Origin: Epiperipatus broadwayi
Lineage: Eukaryota > Onychophora > Udeonychophora > Euonychophora > Peripatidae
DNA: 64,000 nt
Direction of reading: 5' to 3'
Assembly: GCA_028023455.1 (NCBI GenBank)
Contig: JAQFVV010012668.1
Location: forward strand, 248,001 to 312,000
Made by a program: the position numbers and the translations under genes
Part shown: piece by piece, positions 22,942 through 34,559 of the stretch
Layout of the letters: every line of letters begins with the position of its first letter
How positions within the stretch are numbered: the first letter of the stretch is position 1
The notes under the pieces: generated by a model
What the model saw: only the letters and a program-made list of their open reading frames with translations
The model's database searches: none
Told to the model about the DNA's origin: nothing

Positions 22942-23521
22942 CACATGATCATTTGTTATGCTTTCTCATAATTGTTATTAAAACAGGCAAAATTCTCCAT
23001 CCAGTAGTGCCACTCAGTGAAATCTAGAGTAATTAATGGATATCAGAAGATGTGCATAAAATCCCTATCTAATGCCTACTCATCCAATATCCCCAGACTT
23101 GTTTCTAGCTTGTGGCTTTCATCAGTGAGGAGCCTTAGAATTGAGAGCATTGCACCTAGATCTCAGGCAACCCTACAGCAGCCCCCTTTTATCTCTACTT
23201 AACTACAAACTATGAGAATAAAATTGAAAACACAATATTTTCAATCCAAGCTCATTAGCTTATATAGTCATATAGATCTGAACTCAGTTTAGTACCAATA
23301 CATTTTGGTGTCTTTGGTTTTTTAATAACCATGGCCACACTATCCTATTTGGCAGGATTGGTATTAAACCACTAAACATCACATGATCACCATTTATTAT
23401 GCTTGCTCATAACTGATGAGTAGGTACTAGAAAGGGATTTTATGCACAAGCCTTCTGGCATTCATTCTTTACTTTGGCTTGCACTGAGTGGCATTACTAT
23501 ATGAAGAGTTTTGCCTGTTTT
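22942..23521. mobile_element. Rep-B element with long centre
   Basis: Inverted ends AAAACAGGCAAAATTCTCC (from about 22980) and GAGTTTTGCCTGTTTT (to about 23520) bound a 0.5-kb centre that also holds the extended Rep-B part (ctcatccaatatccccagac, then cttgtggctttcatcagtga). AAACCTACACAT occurs at 22930-22941 and again at 23522-23533. This may be a 12-bp target duplication, or part of the repeat itself, because other copies have a similar phrase upstream. The 61-codon frame at 23017 has no independent support. Confidence 0.6.
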
Positions 23522-23534
23522 AAACCTACACATT

Positions 23535-24195
23535 CTTATATAAACATGTATTAACATAATTTTAAATGTTATTTATTAATCATTGAACCATTAACATTTA
23601 TCTCTCTCTAACATTTCAGCCATCACATATGATCGTATCAATGTACTACATAAACATAAAAAATAAACATTTAAAATATTCTCAATGATTAATGTATTAA
23701 AATTTCCAAAAATATAATAGTATTATTAATTGGTGAGAATCTTTAAAATGCCTTTCTTTCATATATATAAAATCAGATAAAATAATTACAGTAAACAAAA
23801 AATTCTGGAATAAACACTACAATATTCAAAATATCAATAGGTAATAATAATAGCTGTAGCTAATTTTTGGCATGTCTGCTATCCTGAGTAGCATTTTACA
23901 ATTAATTTTTTATCTTTTTAATAAAGCTATTATTTATTATGATATATTGATATTTTGAATGTTTAAGTGTTTCTTTCAGAGGTATTACATATATATTAAC
24001 ATCATAATCATGGTTACCAAACTGGTAAAGAATACTTGTTTTATATATTAGATTTTATTTTTTATTCTCTATTGCAGTGTTTTAACATTATATAGTGTAA
24101 TATTGTAGACAGTGGCCAACTCTGGTCATATCAAATATTGTAAACTTCTTAAGAAATGTATTGGAAATGTTTGAATACAAGTGTAATGTATATAC
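23535..24195. other. AT-rich DNA, nothing recognised
   Basis: No feature found. Confidence 0.5.
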
Positions 24196-24197
24196 TT

Positions 24198-25471
24198 AAG
24201 CTAGATGTAATTAGAGGGGATTTGAACACAGGCTTTCAAGGTCCTTTTAGTCATCCACCTCACATCATATAACCAATACACATAGCCATATATATGTGAA
24301 AAAAGTAAATGATCATCAATATATGTATTTCATGCTGAACCAGCACTTGTCAATTGGTTTTGATCATCATCTTCCACACCTATATACAATCAGTGCTTGG
24401 TCTATATTAAGATAGCAAATTTATATACTTTATAAAACAGGCTTCAATCCTCTCCAGTCTCCAACTTTTTAACCAGCCATATTACTGAAAATATGATGGA
24501 ATGCCCAAAGCCCTTGATGATGCCAATTTTATAGTCATACCCAGCAAATTTATACACTTTATAGAACAGGCTTCAATCCTCTCCAGTCTCCAACTTTTCA
24601 ACCAGCCATATCACTGAAAATATGATGGAATGCCCAAAGCCCTTGATGATGCCAATTTTATAGTCATACCCATGTTGACTGTAAATCAATTTGGCTTCTC
24701 ATATGTAGGTATTTAATATGTTGATTTAAATACACAGAAGATGGATGGAAAGAATTCAGGCTGAATATGTAATATTTGGAGTATAGTATATTTATGTAAG
24801 CTAGATGTAATTAGAGGAAATTTGAACACAGGCATTCAATCTCCCTTCAGTCTTCCACTCCATATTATATAACCAATACACATGATGACACACATGTGAA
24901 AAAGATAAATGCTCTCCAATATACATATTACAAGCTAATCAGCACTTATCTGTTGGTCTGAATCATCATCTCCCACATATATATACACAATGAATGCTCA
25001 GATTATATTAAAATAGCAAATCTGGGTTTAGCATAAAATACATGTATTGGAGATCATTTATCTTTTTCACATGTATGTGATCATGTGTATTGGTTATATA
25101 AGATAGAGTAGATGACTTAAGGAAGCTTGATATTCTGTGTTCAAATCCCTTTTAATTACATCTAGCTTAAGTATATATATATATTATACTTGTATTCAAA
25201 TATTAAATGTTCAGCCTGAATTCTGCTTAACCATCTTCTGTGCATTTAAATGGATATATTAAGGTCCTACTTATGAGAGGTCAGAGTGTCTTAAGATCAA
25301 CATGGATAGGACAATAATATTGGCATCAACAAGGACTTTTCACATTCAATCATCAGATTTTCAATAATATGGATAGCTAAAAAGTTGGAGAGGATTGAAC
25401 CCTGTCCATTAAAGTTTGAAGATGTGCTATCTTAATATAATCTGAGCACTAATTATATATATATATATATA
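24198..25471. mobile_element. Rep-A composite cluster (left part)
   Basis: It opens AAGCTAGATGTAATTAGAGG (24198) and contains the same terminus again at 24800 and inverted near 25140-25168, so at least two Rep-A copies are head-to-head or nested. It includes the central block with cagaagatggatgg and an exact uninterrupted version of the site hit by the retroposon at 16857. It is cut at 25471 by the LTR element and resumes at 30314. Confidence 0.65.
24414..24671. repeat. 129-bp tandem duplication inside Rep-A
   Basis: Unit 24414-24542 is repeated at 24543-24671 (agcaaatttata ... tagtcataccc) with only a few differences. The duplication is internal to one Rep-A copy and not a family-wide feature. 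A similar event hit the copy at 32331. Confidence 0.85.
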
Positions 25472-25936
25472 TTGTAACGATACATAAATATGTCGTTACA
25501 TTAATTTAAAATAAAAACTTACAAGTTCGCAAATAAGAGTAAAAAACTAAACGCTAAAATTAAAAATGTTGTTATACGTATATACATTCGCACAGATGCT
25601 AAACTTTAAAAATATTTTTTTCATAAACAAAAAAAAAAAAAGTATCTGAACGTATTTTTTTTTATAAAAAAATGCCAGATTGAAATATAAAAATATTTTA
25701 ATAAAAAAATAACGTAAGTTAAAGTAAAAACAGGTATTAATTAATTCCTGTAATCTGTAAATGGAAATGATTGTTTATTAATTATCTAAAAGCTGTGTAA
25801 TTAAAAAGTCAGATGAAAAGTTAGATAAGAGAAGAAAGAAATTTTAGCTTGACCAATGGAAGCACTAAGCCTTGGCTCGGACCCTAACGAAAAAACAGAA
25901 CAGTGACGTTTTTGTTCATGGAATCCATAGGAGGAC

Positions 25937-25945
25937 TATAAAAAG
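25937..25945 (+). promoter_or_regulatory. TATA box of the LTR promoter
   Basis: TATAAAAAG, repeated at the same offset (465 bp) in the second LTR at 28631-28639. The downstream cagtcaggtttttcc would be near the start of transcription. Inferred from motif and position only. Confidence 0.5.
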
Positions 25946-26971
25946 AAAAAATATTGAGTTCCAGTCAGGTTTTTCCAACTTGATTTGATGACAACGGTAA
26001 GACGCACTTGCCGTTCTCTCTCATTTTTTTTTGTTTGTTTTAAAAAAAAAAATAAAATGAAAAGACTGTGATACCAGAATGGAACCAGCTAATGCTACCT
26101 CCAGAACATTTTCTTCCAATGGAGACGCCGTGGGAATTGCCAATGGGAACCTGGACTCTTATACCATAAGCTATATGAAATGAACAATTATTAAAATCAA
26201 TTAAGAACTTTCGTCAAGTTTTATAAATCGATAAACAAGCCAACTTAAATGTTAAAAACGGACTCTTATCTGACTTTTGTAAGTTTTTTTAAATCAAATT
26301 AATAATGTTTAATTTTATATGTTTTCCGATTGATAAACATCCCCATTTTTTTTTTCCTTATTGTAAAGATTATTTAAATGTATGAAATTTAAGTTGTTTA
26401 TAGACGCTTGCATGGATTCGTTTGCGGTTAATTATATTTTGGTTCTCATATTTGATCAAAATATATAGACATTCGATAAATAATGATACCTTACGGTGAG
26501 TATCTAAAATGTATTTATTCGGATGTCTTTTAAGTTATTGGTGACAACGCAAGTATCTTATGGTGAATACTATTGGGTTACTTATAAGTTTCCCTCTGCG
26601 ATTGTCGGTATCAATAATTTTGTATTTTGATCGTTTATGTTTATTTTGAAATGTTTTTGACCGTGGAATCTATGTAATCGATCTATACCCAACATTTTTA
26701 AACAAATCTGTGCGAACGTATTTAAATGTTAAAATTAAGTCGGGCGTGAATGGCTATATAGTTTTGTAAAGTTGTATTAAGGGAGGGTAATCTTAGGTTA
26801 TTCATTTCGTAGTTGAATTGGTTCAATGGATTGGATATATTTGTGTAATTAGTAGATGTAGTATGAGGTCCGCTATGGGCAGGATTATAGATATACGCCA
26901 CACACCCTCTGTTTGCCTATGGATGGGTTTGTAAGTCGGCAGAAGACCGCAGTCCATTCCTATGGAGTTTT

Positions 26972-27247
26972 TTGTTTATTGTTCTACTTGCCAACAGATG
27001 TCACATTCCTGTTGGTGGAGAGTCAATGTCTTCTCTATTTCTACTTATTGTTCAGATGTACATTCCTGACAATATAGTATTTTGGGTTGTCGTATCATGC
27101 TACATTGAATACATGAATGTATCAGATGGATTGGCGCCAATTTGGTTGCGAAATTTGTTGCCTAAGGTTAAATCAGGGAAGAATATTTTCTTTTCAAATG
27201 CAGATCTATGTAGTCTATTCATACTTGACTATCTAAATAATAATTAA
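26972..27247 (+). CDS. Hypothetical 91-residue frame in the LTR
   Basis: The frame begins MFIVLLANRCHIPVGGES and ends DYLNNN, with a hydrophobic stretch (NIVFWVVVSCYIEYMN). The second LTR carries the same frame at 29666-29941 with one residue changed (SSLF to SSLL). Because the LTRs are almost identical overall, this conservation says nothing about selection. I recognise no domain. Small LTR-encoded proteins are known but rare, and chance is the more likely explanation. Confidence 0.2.
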   Translation: MFIVLLANRCHIPVGGESMSSLFLLIVQMYIPDNIVFWVVVSCYIEYMNVSDGLAPIWLRNLLPKVKSGKNIFFSNADLCSLFILDYLNNN

Positions 27248-27619
27248 ACTCATTGAAACTTAGTTAAATGTAAAATTAAAAGTTAATATAAAAATCTAAA
27301 ATGTTAAACTTATTCCTCAAAATTTAAATATTATTTTATATGTGCGTAAATAAATATTTTTATATGTTAATTTCTGGCAGTGGCTTTTACTCTTTGATAT
27401 TTAAGATATAAATTAAGATATAGATTTTTATCTCTGCGTCTCCACTGAGCTAGTGACTTGGGCTAACGATCGGAATATTTAAATAAAGTGGAATCTTAAC
27501 AGCGCGTATCTGCCTACTTTATAAATTTTTCTAGGCTCAAATGCCTAGATGGCGCCCTTGTAGTGCAGATATTGTTTTTGCGGTTAGATTTGATCTTCAC
27601 TTTCATTCCGATTGGTACA

Positions 27620-28165
27620 AACTGGCTACCCAACTTGGGCCGATCTTTAATAAACACGAGTGCCCTGAGAATTTTAAAAGTGAATCATGCCCGTAAATTT
27701 TTTTTCTGAAATAGTATAAATAGATTTGTTGTATTGACGTGGAGTTACACTTTGAAATTTTGTCTTAAAGGTACTGCCAGTCAGAAAAATTGCGCATATG
27801 TAGAGATAAATTCGAGGAATAAAAAGTAATAAATAAAACGTAATTAATAAATATAAATCATAATTTTTTTTTTAAAAAGTCTTGTTTAAAATCTAATCGT
27901 TTAACTTGCCTAAATAATACTTAAAGGTAGGAGAAATGAAACTTGGAAGGGAGGGGGCAGAAATTTAGCTGGTAGTAGGGAATCATCAGTCAACTTTTTT
28001 TTTTATCATTATATTTGTAATTACTGTTTTGTCTTTTAAAAAAAAAAGTTTTGTCCTTTTGAAATTTCATATATAACAAATTTGTGTAACGTAATTACTA
28101 ACACTAAGTAAATTCTTTTTTTTTTTTTTTTTAATGTTTTTGTTTTTTGAGGAAGTTTACTGATA
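27620..28165. other. Internal region of the LTR element, non-coding, with candidate primer site
   Basis: Three bases after the 5' LTR comes TGGCTACCCAACTTGGGC (27623-27640), which matches the common animal tRNA-Lys primer-binding type (TGGCGCCCAAC-x-TGGGG) at about 14 of 18 positions as I recall it. Purine-rich stretches lie at 27931-27967 (ggagggggcagaaa) and just before the 3' LTR (gaggaag, 28150-28156). There is no open frame. The primer assignment is an inference. Confidence 0.55.
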
Positions 28166-30313
28166 TGTAACGATACATAAATATGTCGTTACATTAATTT
28201 AAAATAAAAACTTAAAAGTTCGCAAATAAGAGTAAAAAACTAAACGCTAAAATTAAAAATGTTTGTTATACGTATATACATTCGCACAGATGCTAAACTT
28301 TAAAAATATTTTTTTCATAAACAAAAAAAAAAAAAGTATCTGAACGTATTTTTTTTAATAAAAAAATGCCAGATTGAAATATAAAAATATTTTAATAAAA
28401 AAATAACGTAAGTTAAAGTAAAAACAGGTATTAATTAATTCCTGTAATCTGTAAATGGAAATGATTGTTTATTAATTATCTAAAAGCTGTGTAATTAAAA
28501 AGTCAGATGAAAAGTTAGATAAGAGAAGAAAGAAATTTTAGCTTGACCAATGGAAGCACTAAGCCTTGGCTCGGACCCTAACGAAAAAACAGAACAGTGA
28601 CGTTTTTGTTCATGGAATCCATAGGAGGACTATAAAAAGAAAAAATATTGAGTTCCAGTCAGGTTTTTCCAACTTGATTTGATGACAACGGTAAGACGCA
28701 CTTGCCGTTCTCTCTCATTTTTTTTTGTTTGTTTTAAAAAAAAAAAAAAATGAAAAGACTGTGATATCAGAATGGAACCAGCTAATGCTACCTCCAGAAC
28801 ATTTTCTTCCAATGAAGACGCCATGGGAATTGCCAATGGGAACCTGGACTCTTATACCATAAGCTATATGAAATGAACAATTATTAAAATCAATTAAGAA
28901 CTTTCGTCAAGTTTTATAAATCGATAAACAAGCCAACTTAAATGTTAAAAACGGACTCTTATCTGACTTTTGTAAGTTTTTTTAAATCAAATTAATAATG
29001 TTTAATTTTATATGTTTTCCGATTGATAAACATCATTTCCATTTTTTTTCCTTATTGTAAAGATTATTTAAATGTATGAAATTTAAGTTGTTTATAGACG
29101 CTTGCATGGATTCGTTTGCGGTTAATTATATTTTGGTTCTCATATTTGATCAAAATATATAGACATTCGATAAATAATGATACCTTACGGTGAGTATCTA
29201 AAATGTATTTATTCGGATGTCTTTTAAGTTATTGGTGACAACGCAAGTATCTTATGGTGAATACTATTGGGTTACTTATAAGTTTCCCTCTGCGATTGTC
29301 GGTATCAATAATTTTGTATTTTGATCGTTTATGTTTATTTTGAAATGTTTTTGACCGTGGAATCTATGTAATCGATCTATACCCAACATTTTTAAACAAA
29401 TCTGTGCGAACGTATTTAAATGTTAAAATTAAGTCGGGCGTGAATGGCTATATAGTTTTGTAAAGTTGTATTAAGGGAGGGTAATCTTGGGTTATTCATT
29501 TCGTAGTTGAATTGGTTCAATGGATTGGATATATTTGTGTAATTAGTAGATGTAGTATGAGGTCCGCTACGGGCAGGATTATAGATATACGCCACACACC
29601 CTCTGTTTGCCTATGGATGGGTTTGTAAGTCAGCAGAAGACCGCAGTCCATTCCTATGGAGTTTTTTGTTTATTGTTCTACTTGCCAACAGATGTCACAT
29701 TCCTGTTGGTGGAGAGTCAATGTCTTCTCTTTTGCTACTTATTGTTCAGATGTACATTCCTGACAATATAGTATTTTGGGTTGTCGTATCATGCTACATT
29801 GAATACATGAATGTATCAGATGGATTGGCGCCAATTTGGTTGCGAAATTTGTTGCCTAAGGTTAAATCAGGGAAGAATATTTTCTTTTCAAATGCAGATC
29901 TATGTAGTCTATTCATACTTGACTATCTAAATAATAATTAAACTCATTGAAACTTAGTTAAATGTAAAATTAAAAGTTAATATAAAAATCTAAAATGTTA
30001 AACTTATTCCTCAAAATTTAAATATTATTTTATATGTGCGTAAATAAATATTTTTATATGTTAATTTCTGGCAGTGGCTTTTACTCTTTGATATTTAAGA
30101 TATAAATTAAGATATAGATTTTTATCTCTGCGTCTCCACTGAGCTAGTGACTTGGGCTAACGATCGGAATATTTAAATAAAGTGGAATCTTAACAGCGCG
30201 TATCTGCCTACTTTATAAATTTTTCTAGGCTCAAATGCCTAGATGGCACCCTTGTAGTGCAGATATTGTTTTTGCGGTTAGATTCGATCTTCACTTTCAT
30301 TCCGATTGGTACA
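28166..30313. repeat. 3' LTR (2148 bp)
   Basis: Same length and ends as the 5' LTR. Typical differences are acaag/aaaag near the start, gccgtggg/gccatggg, ctatggg/ctacggg, gtcggcag/gtcagcag and ggcgccc/ggcaccc. Several are transitions at CpG-like sites, as expected for neutral decay after insertion. TATA box at 28631-28639. Confidence 0.8.
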
Positions 30314-30495
30314 ATATATATATATGGGAAATGATGACCTGGACCAACTGATGAGTGCTGATTCAGTATGAAATATGTATATTGGAGATCATTTATTTTT
30401 ACACATGTATGGGGTCATGTGTATCAATTATGTAAAATGGAGTGAATAACTATAGGGAGCTTGAAGGTTGGTGTTCAAATCCCCTATAATGAGGA
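30314..30495. mobile_element. Rep-A, continuation right of the LTR element
   Basis: It resumes with tatatatatgggaaatgatg, then ccaactgatgagtgctg, and closes with gttcaaatcccctataatga, the inverted Rep-A terminus. It completes the copy cut at 25471. Confidence 0.7.
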
Positions 30496-30499
30496 AATA

Positions 30500-32175
30500 C
30501 TAAATTTGATTTAGTATTGTTTTTTATAATCATAAGAATTGATTTAATTAAATGTTTTTCTCTACCAAATGATAATATAAAAATACTAGAGATTTTTCTT
30601 TAAATAATATGAATAAAGTGGACATTATAATGTGGGGTAAACAGTTGTAAAAAAGAGAAATTTTTTAAAATAAATAATTTCTCTTTTTTACAACCGTAAA
30701 AAATTTCTATTATTTTCTCTTTTAAATAATTTTAATTATCTATCAGTTTCAGTGTTAAAAAAAGGAATAAGTTAAATATTTTTCTTTCTCCTTAGTAAAT
30801 TATTGAACAGTCTTAATTTTAACTTTTAAAGAAATCATAAGGAATGTTTTTATAAAGAGAGAAAAAAAATTTTTTTTAAACATTTTTGTTAATTTTTGTT
30901 TTACTTACCTAAAGTTTGATTAATTTTTTTTTTATGATTACACTTTTTTTTATCTTCAATATGTTTTGCAATTTTAATTTTGATAGAGGGCAATACCCTT
31001 TTGTAAAAATAAACCCAATTGGTTAGTGTCAAATTTTGTCAAGTGAAATACAATATGTGATTGGATGGATTTAGCATTGTATCAAAAAAAATTGAAGTAA
31101 GATAAATTAATGGACATTAGTGTCCTGTAAAAAGAATAGTCACTCCTGATTTCACTGTTGAAAATGACAAGCAAAATTTCAGCTGTGGAGAGCATACTCC
31201 CTGTTAAAAAAGGTTTTTAAAATGGAGTTTAAAAACTGTGCTTAAGTTTTAGCAAGAAGCTCAACATCATCAACCTTATCATGTAGCCTTCATTGGAAAA
31301 ATATATAAAAAAGAAGAATACCCCTGATGTAATCTACAATAAGCTTTGTCTCCATCCAATAGTGTGAATGACCCTTTCCATGTGTTAATCTAACTGGAAA
31401 ATAGTAGATTAAAAATGGATAAATTTATTTTGTGTAGAAGCCTGAAAATATTTGATTTCAAAAACTGAGAAATTTGAGTGTGCACATTACTGTGAAATCT
31501 GTGTGTTAGTAAAGAGGCTTACATTGGAAGCAAACAGGAAAGTAAACTGAAAATTACAACTAACAAAAAATTTAAAAGAAAAACAAAATCATAGTAAAGG
31601 TATTTTAATAAGCACATTATAACTTCATTTATAGATTCAATTTTTATAAAAACAATAATTGATAATAATGAAAATTTTTATTATTTCAGTACCCATGTGT
31701 AAAAATTTTGTTGCATGCTAAAGTCTCTTCATTGAACTTTTATTAAGCATCCAAATCTTTCTTTGAAAGCACATAAACATATTTTTTTAATGTTAGGACT
31801 AATTTGTAAAATAAATTTACCCATATCTTCTTAGAAGCACAACTTTCAAAATGAACAATCATTTTTATCACTGGAATGATACCTATGAAGTTATGCTGAT
31901 ATTTTTACATTTATTTCTATAGTAAATGAAACAAAAATACACAGATGTCATGACAATTGTTTGGAGTTACAATTTGCTTAAGCAAAATTTGATGTAAAGG
32001 AGATCTCAGTCAATAACTATCAAAATAAGGCATTGCTTATCTATTGTTATCATTAAAGAGACAATTAAGAATACGTTGACAAATAAAAGATGAATATTTT
32101 CTAGCCATAGATATGGTTCCCTCAAACATTTTCTAAACTGAATATTTGCATTTCTATTTCCAATCTATGATAATT
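30500..32175. other. AT-rich DNA with one strong hairpin
   Basis: GTTGTAAAAAAGAGAAATT (30644-30662) is exactly inverted at 30676-30694 with a 13-base spacer: a 19-bp stem. It is not a bounded element that I can prove. The remainder, to 32175, shows no gene. Confidence 0.5.
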
Positions 32176-32179
32176 AGTT

Positions 32180-32690
32180 ACATACAGGGGATTTAAACTC
32201 AGATTTTCATATCACCCTCAACTATCTATGCTATTGCTGATACACTTGACACATATCAAAAAGATAAATAATTACTAACATTGTATTTTGTGCTAAACCA
32301 GCACTCATCCATTGGTCCAGATTATCATCTCCCCACATTTATGCAATCAATTATCAGCTTATATTAAGATAGCCAATCTTCATACTTTAATGGACAGACT
32401 TCAATCTACTCCACCCACAACTCTTCAGCTGTCCATTTCCCCACATTTATGCAATCAATTATCAGCTTATATTAAGATAGCCAATCTTCATACTTTAATG
32501 GACAGACTTCAATCTACTCCACCCACAACTCTTCAGCTGTCCATTTCATTGAAAATCTGATGATGGAATGCTCAAAGCCCATATTAGTGCCAACTTCCTC
32601 ATCCTACCCATGTTGACTATAAGTCACTTTAACCCTTCATGTACAGGACATAATCCATTTACATACATATATGAGAGATGGGCAGACCTT
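32180..32690. mobile_element. Rep-A copy
   Basis: It starts with the terminus (ggggatttaaactcagattt), then aaccagcactcatcc, attggtccagattatcatct, the central gatgatggaatgctcaaagc and acccatgttgac. One orientation only, so a half-element compared with 11485-12072. Confidence 0.65.
32331..32546. repeat. 108-bp tandem duplication inside Rep-A
   Basis: Unit 32331-32438 (ccccacatttatgc ... cagctgtccattt) is followed by an apparently identical unit 32439-32546. Because 108 is a multiple of three, an 82-codon frame (32312-32560) shows a 36-residue repeat. That frame is an artefact of the repeat and not a gene. Confidence 0.9.
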
Positions 32691-32699
32691 ACAGCACTA

Positions 32700-33720
32700 T
32701 ATTTTTAATATATGAATTTTTTCTACAATACAGGCTTTTTCATACCTGCACTCCAATAGAAAAAAAATCATATATTGAAATAATTAATTATGTTATGATA
32801 ACGTTTTTCTGCCCCAAGAAACAATAAATGAGCAAACATGCTTTTTCAGACTTGCCAATTAATTTATTCATGACCAAAATCATAGAAGGTCTATAAATAT
32901 AAAACTGATTCTAAATTATTAGGGTAATACTAAAAGAAAACTTTGCATATTGATGTCTTAGAGTTTTCTCATGCATAAAATAAAAAAAGAGGAAAGCGTT
33001 TCTTGCTGTATTTAAAATTGAAGTAATTCTTTATACAACATACATAGAGCTAACTAATTATTATGTATTGAAGATATATTTTTTCTTCAACTTAGATGAT
33101 TAAAACTTTCAACTTTTAAAATATTAATTTCGCATCGTCTGCACTAGAAGAACTTCCTCATTTTTGAATATCAACAATATCTCTTCATAGATTTATTGGA
33201 AAGTATTCAATAAATTAGAGAATCTTTTTTTAAGTATTGTAAATTTGTATTCTGGAAATTTATTATTGATATGTCATATTATTTGCAATCTTTTCCCACA
33301 TTTTTATTTATTTATTCAACCTTTTTAAAATTTATTTGTCAAAAATTAAACAAATTAATTGACAAAAAGTTGCAAGAAAACTACCCTTTTGCTACATAAA
33401 TTATGTTAAGTTAACATAATAACATTTTCAATTCTACGCTTATAGAACCTTTCAACTATTATCATCTATGGCTCAATAACTTGAACAATAGAGCTAATAA
33501 TATGAAGATAAAAAATTGTTTATGAATCAATTGTTGATGAATTAAATGTTATTTGTTCATTTTGTTCATTTTTTAGTCATTTATACAAAATCAAGTCTTT
33601 TTTACTACTAAAATTAATTCAATTCTTAAACATTCTGTCAATATTCCTTTCCTGAGATCATGCAATAGTTTATAATGATTTTACCAAATTGAATGTTTAA
33701 GTAACTAAATCTGAAAGATG
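32700..33720. other. AT-rich DNA, nothing recognised
   Basis: No feature found. Confidence 0.5.
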
Positions 33721-33725
33721 AGGTC

Positions 33726-33825
33726 AAGCATTGGTGGTCGAGAGGTCAGCAACAGCTGCTTTACAAGCAGTTGTCCTGGATTAGCAGGTTCTCTTCCCAG
33801 ACGATGCTATGACACATGGGGAAAA
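33726..33825 (+). mobile_element. SINE-1, plus-strand copy
   Basis: GCATTGGTGGTCGAGAGGTC, anticodon-loop TTTACAA, a B-box-like GGTTCTCTTCCCAG, and tail GATGCTATGACACATGGGG followed by an A run. The consensus CCGGGTTAGCGGG is mutated to cctggattagcagg. Confidence 0.75.
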
Positions 33826-33959
33826 AAAATCTGAAGGGTGATTACATTGCAATACATGCTTTTCCTGTTAGATACCTCTTGCAGGGACCCCTGATAAATG
33901 TTTTTGTTAAGCATTTTACTTTTTTGTCAATTTTTGTAACAGCTGAAAAGTTGGAATAA

Positions 33960-34550
33960 TGTAAAATTCTGTTTCTTGTTTGAAAACATGTCAAGGGAAA
34001 CTGTTATAATACTTGAAACATCTTGCAAACAAATTGCATTGGGGAAACACAAGTTTATTACTAGTTTAATGGAAGTGTTAAATTCACCACATCTCAAAAT
34101 AACATGGTCAGTGAAGTCCAGTGATAAGATAATACTGATTTTTTTAGATTCAAATGATATTATTTATTTAAAATTCATTCACAACAATCAGGCATTTTAC
34201 CCACAAGTTTTGAAAGCTTGCACAATGTGGTAAAATGAAAATGTTATGAATTGTGGCAAATTGGCAAGTGCAAGCCTTACCATGACAAGTTGCTAGTAAG
34301 CAAAGTCTTGAATGTATCAGTTATAATCACCTAATCTCACTCCATATGAATTTTTTTTATTTCCCTGAATGAAAAATGCCTCCAAGGAAAAAGTTTTGGA
34401 GTCTTAGAAGTGGTGAAAAAAAAAACAATGGTGTTCTTGAAAGGAATCACTTTGCAATAGTTTTAAGACTACTTCAAAAAGTTTAAAAAAAACTCAGACT
34501 GGTGCACTGCATCAAATGAATAGTACTTTGAAGAAGATTTAATTTGTAAT
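33960..34550 (+). pseudogene. mariner-like transposase relic
   Basis: The frame 33976-34233 holds SSDKIILIFLDSNDIIYLKF, which matches the region around the first catalytic Asp of mariner transposases (K-x-ML-x-FFD-x-GIIH-x-EF). After stops and shifts come a decayed version of the second catalytic region (around 34275-34360) and a tail reading DWCTASNE, stop, YFEED, close to the usual C-IAS-GDYFEG terminus of mariner proteins. The order and spacing of the three pieces fit a DD34D mariner. The N-terminal helix-turn-helix part and the TIRs are not recognisable. Inactive. Confidence 0.6.
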
Positions 34551-34559
34551 ATCTATAAT

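Larger units (their letters stand above)
25472..27619. repeat. 5' LTR (2148 bp)
   Basis: The first 28 bp form a near-perfect palindrome, TGTAACGA...TCGTTACA. A TATA box, TATAAAAAG, lies at 25937-25945 after a TGACGTTT motif near 25905, so U3 is about 0.5 kb and the rest would be R/U5. This is an unusually long transcribed LTR part. A 91-codon frame (26972-27247) lies in it. Confidence 0.8.
25472..30313. mobile_element. LTR retrotransposon-like element without coding region (LARD/TRIM-like)
   Basis: Two direct repeats of 2148 bp (25472-27619 and 28166-30313) enclose only 546 bp. Both begin TGTAACGATAC and end GATTGGTACA (TG...CA). The element sits inside a Rep-A copy, in a TA tract; the Rep-A phrase ctgagcactaattatat on the left continues as gggaaatgatgacctgg on the right. 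ATAT on each side could be a 4-bp target duplication, but the TA tract makes this ambiguous. LTR differences are about ten substitutions and a few small indels by eye, below 1%, so insertion is recent. No gag, protease, reverse transcriptase or integrase is present, so it must depend on another element for movement. Confidence 0.82.

Noticed and set aside
25472-30313. Simple tandem segmental duplication
   Set aside because: TG...CA ends, candidate primer site, and one interrupted Rep-A copy continuing on both sides favour an LTR element.
32312-32560. Repeat protein with two 36-residue units
   Set aside because: It is the 108-bp tandem duplication in Rep-A read in frame.
32180-32690. CRISPR-like array
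   Set aside because: Only two directly adjoining identical units without spacers; eukaryotic repeat context.
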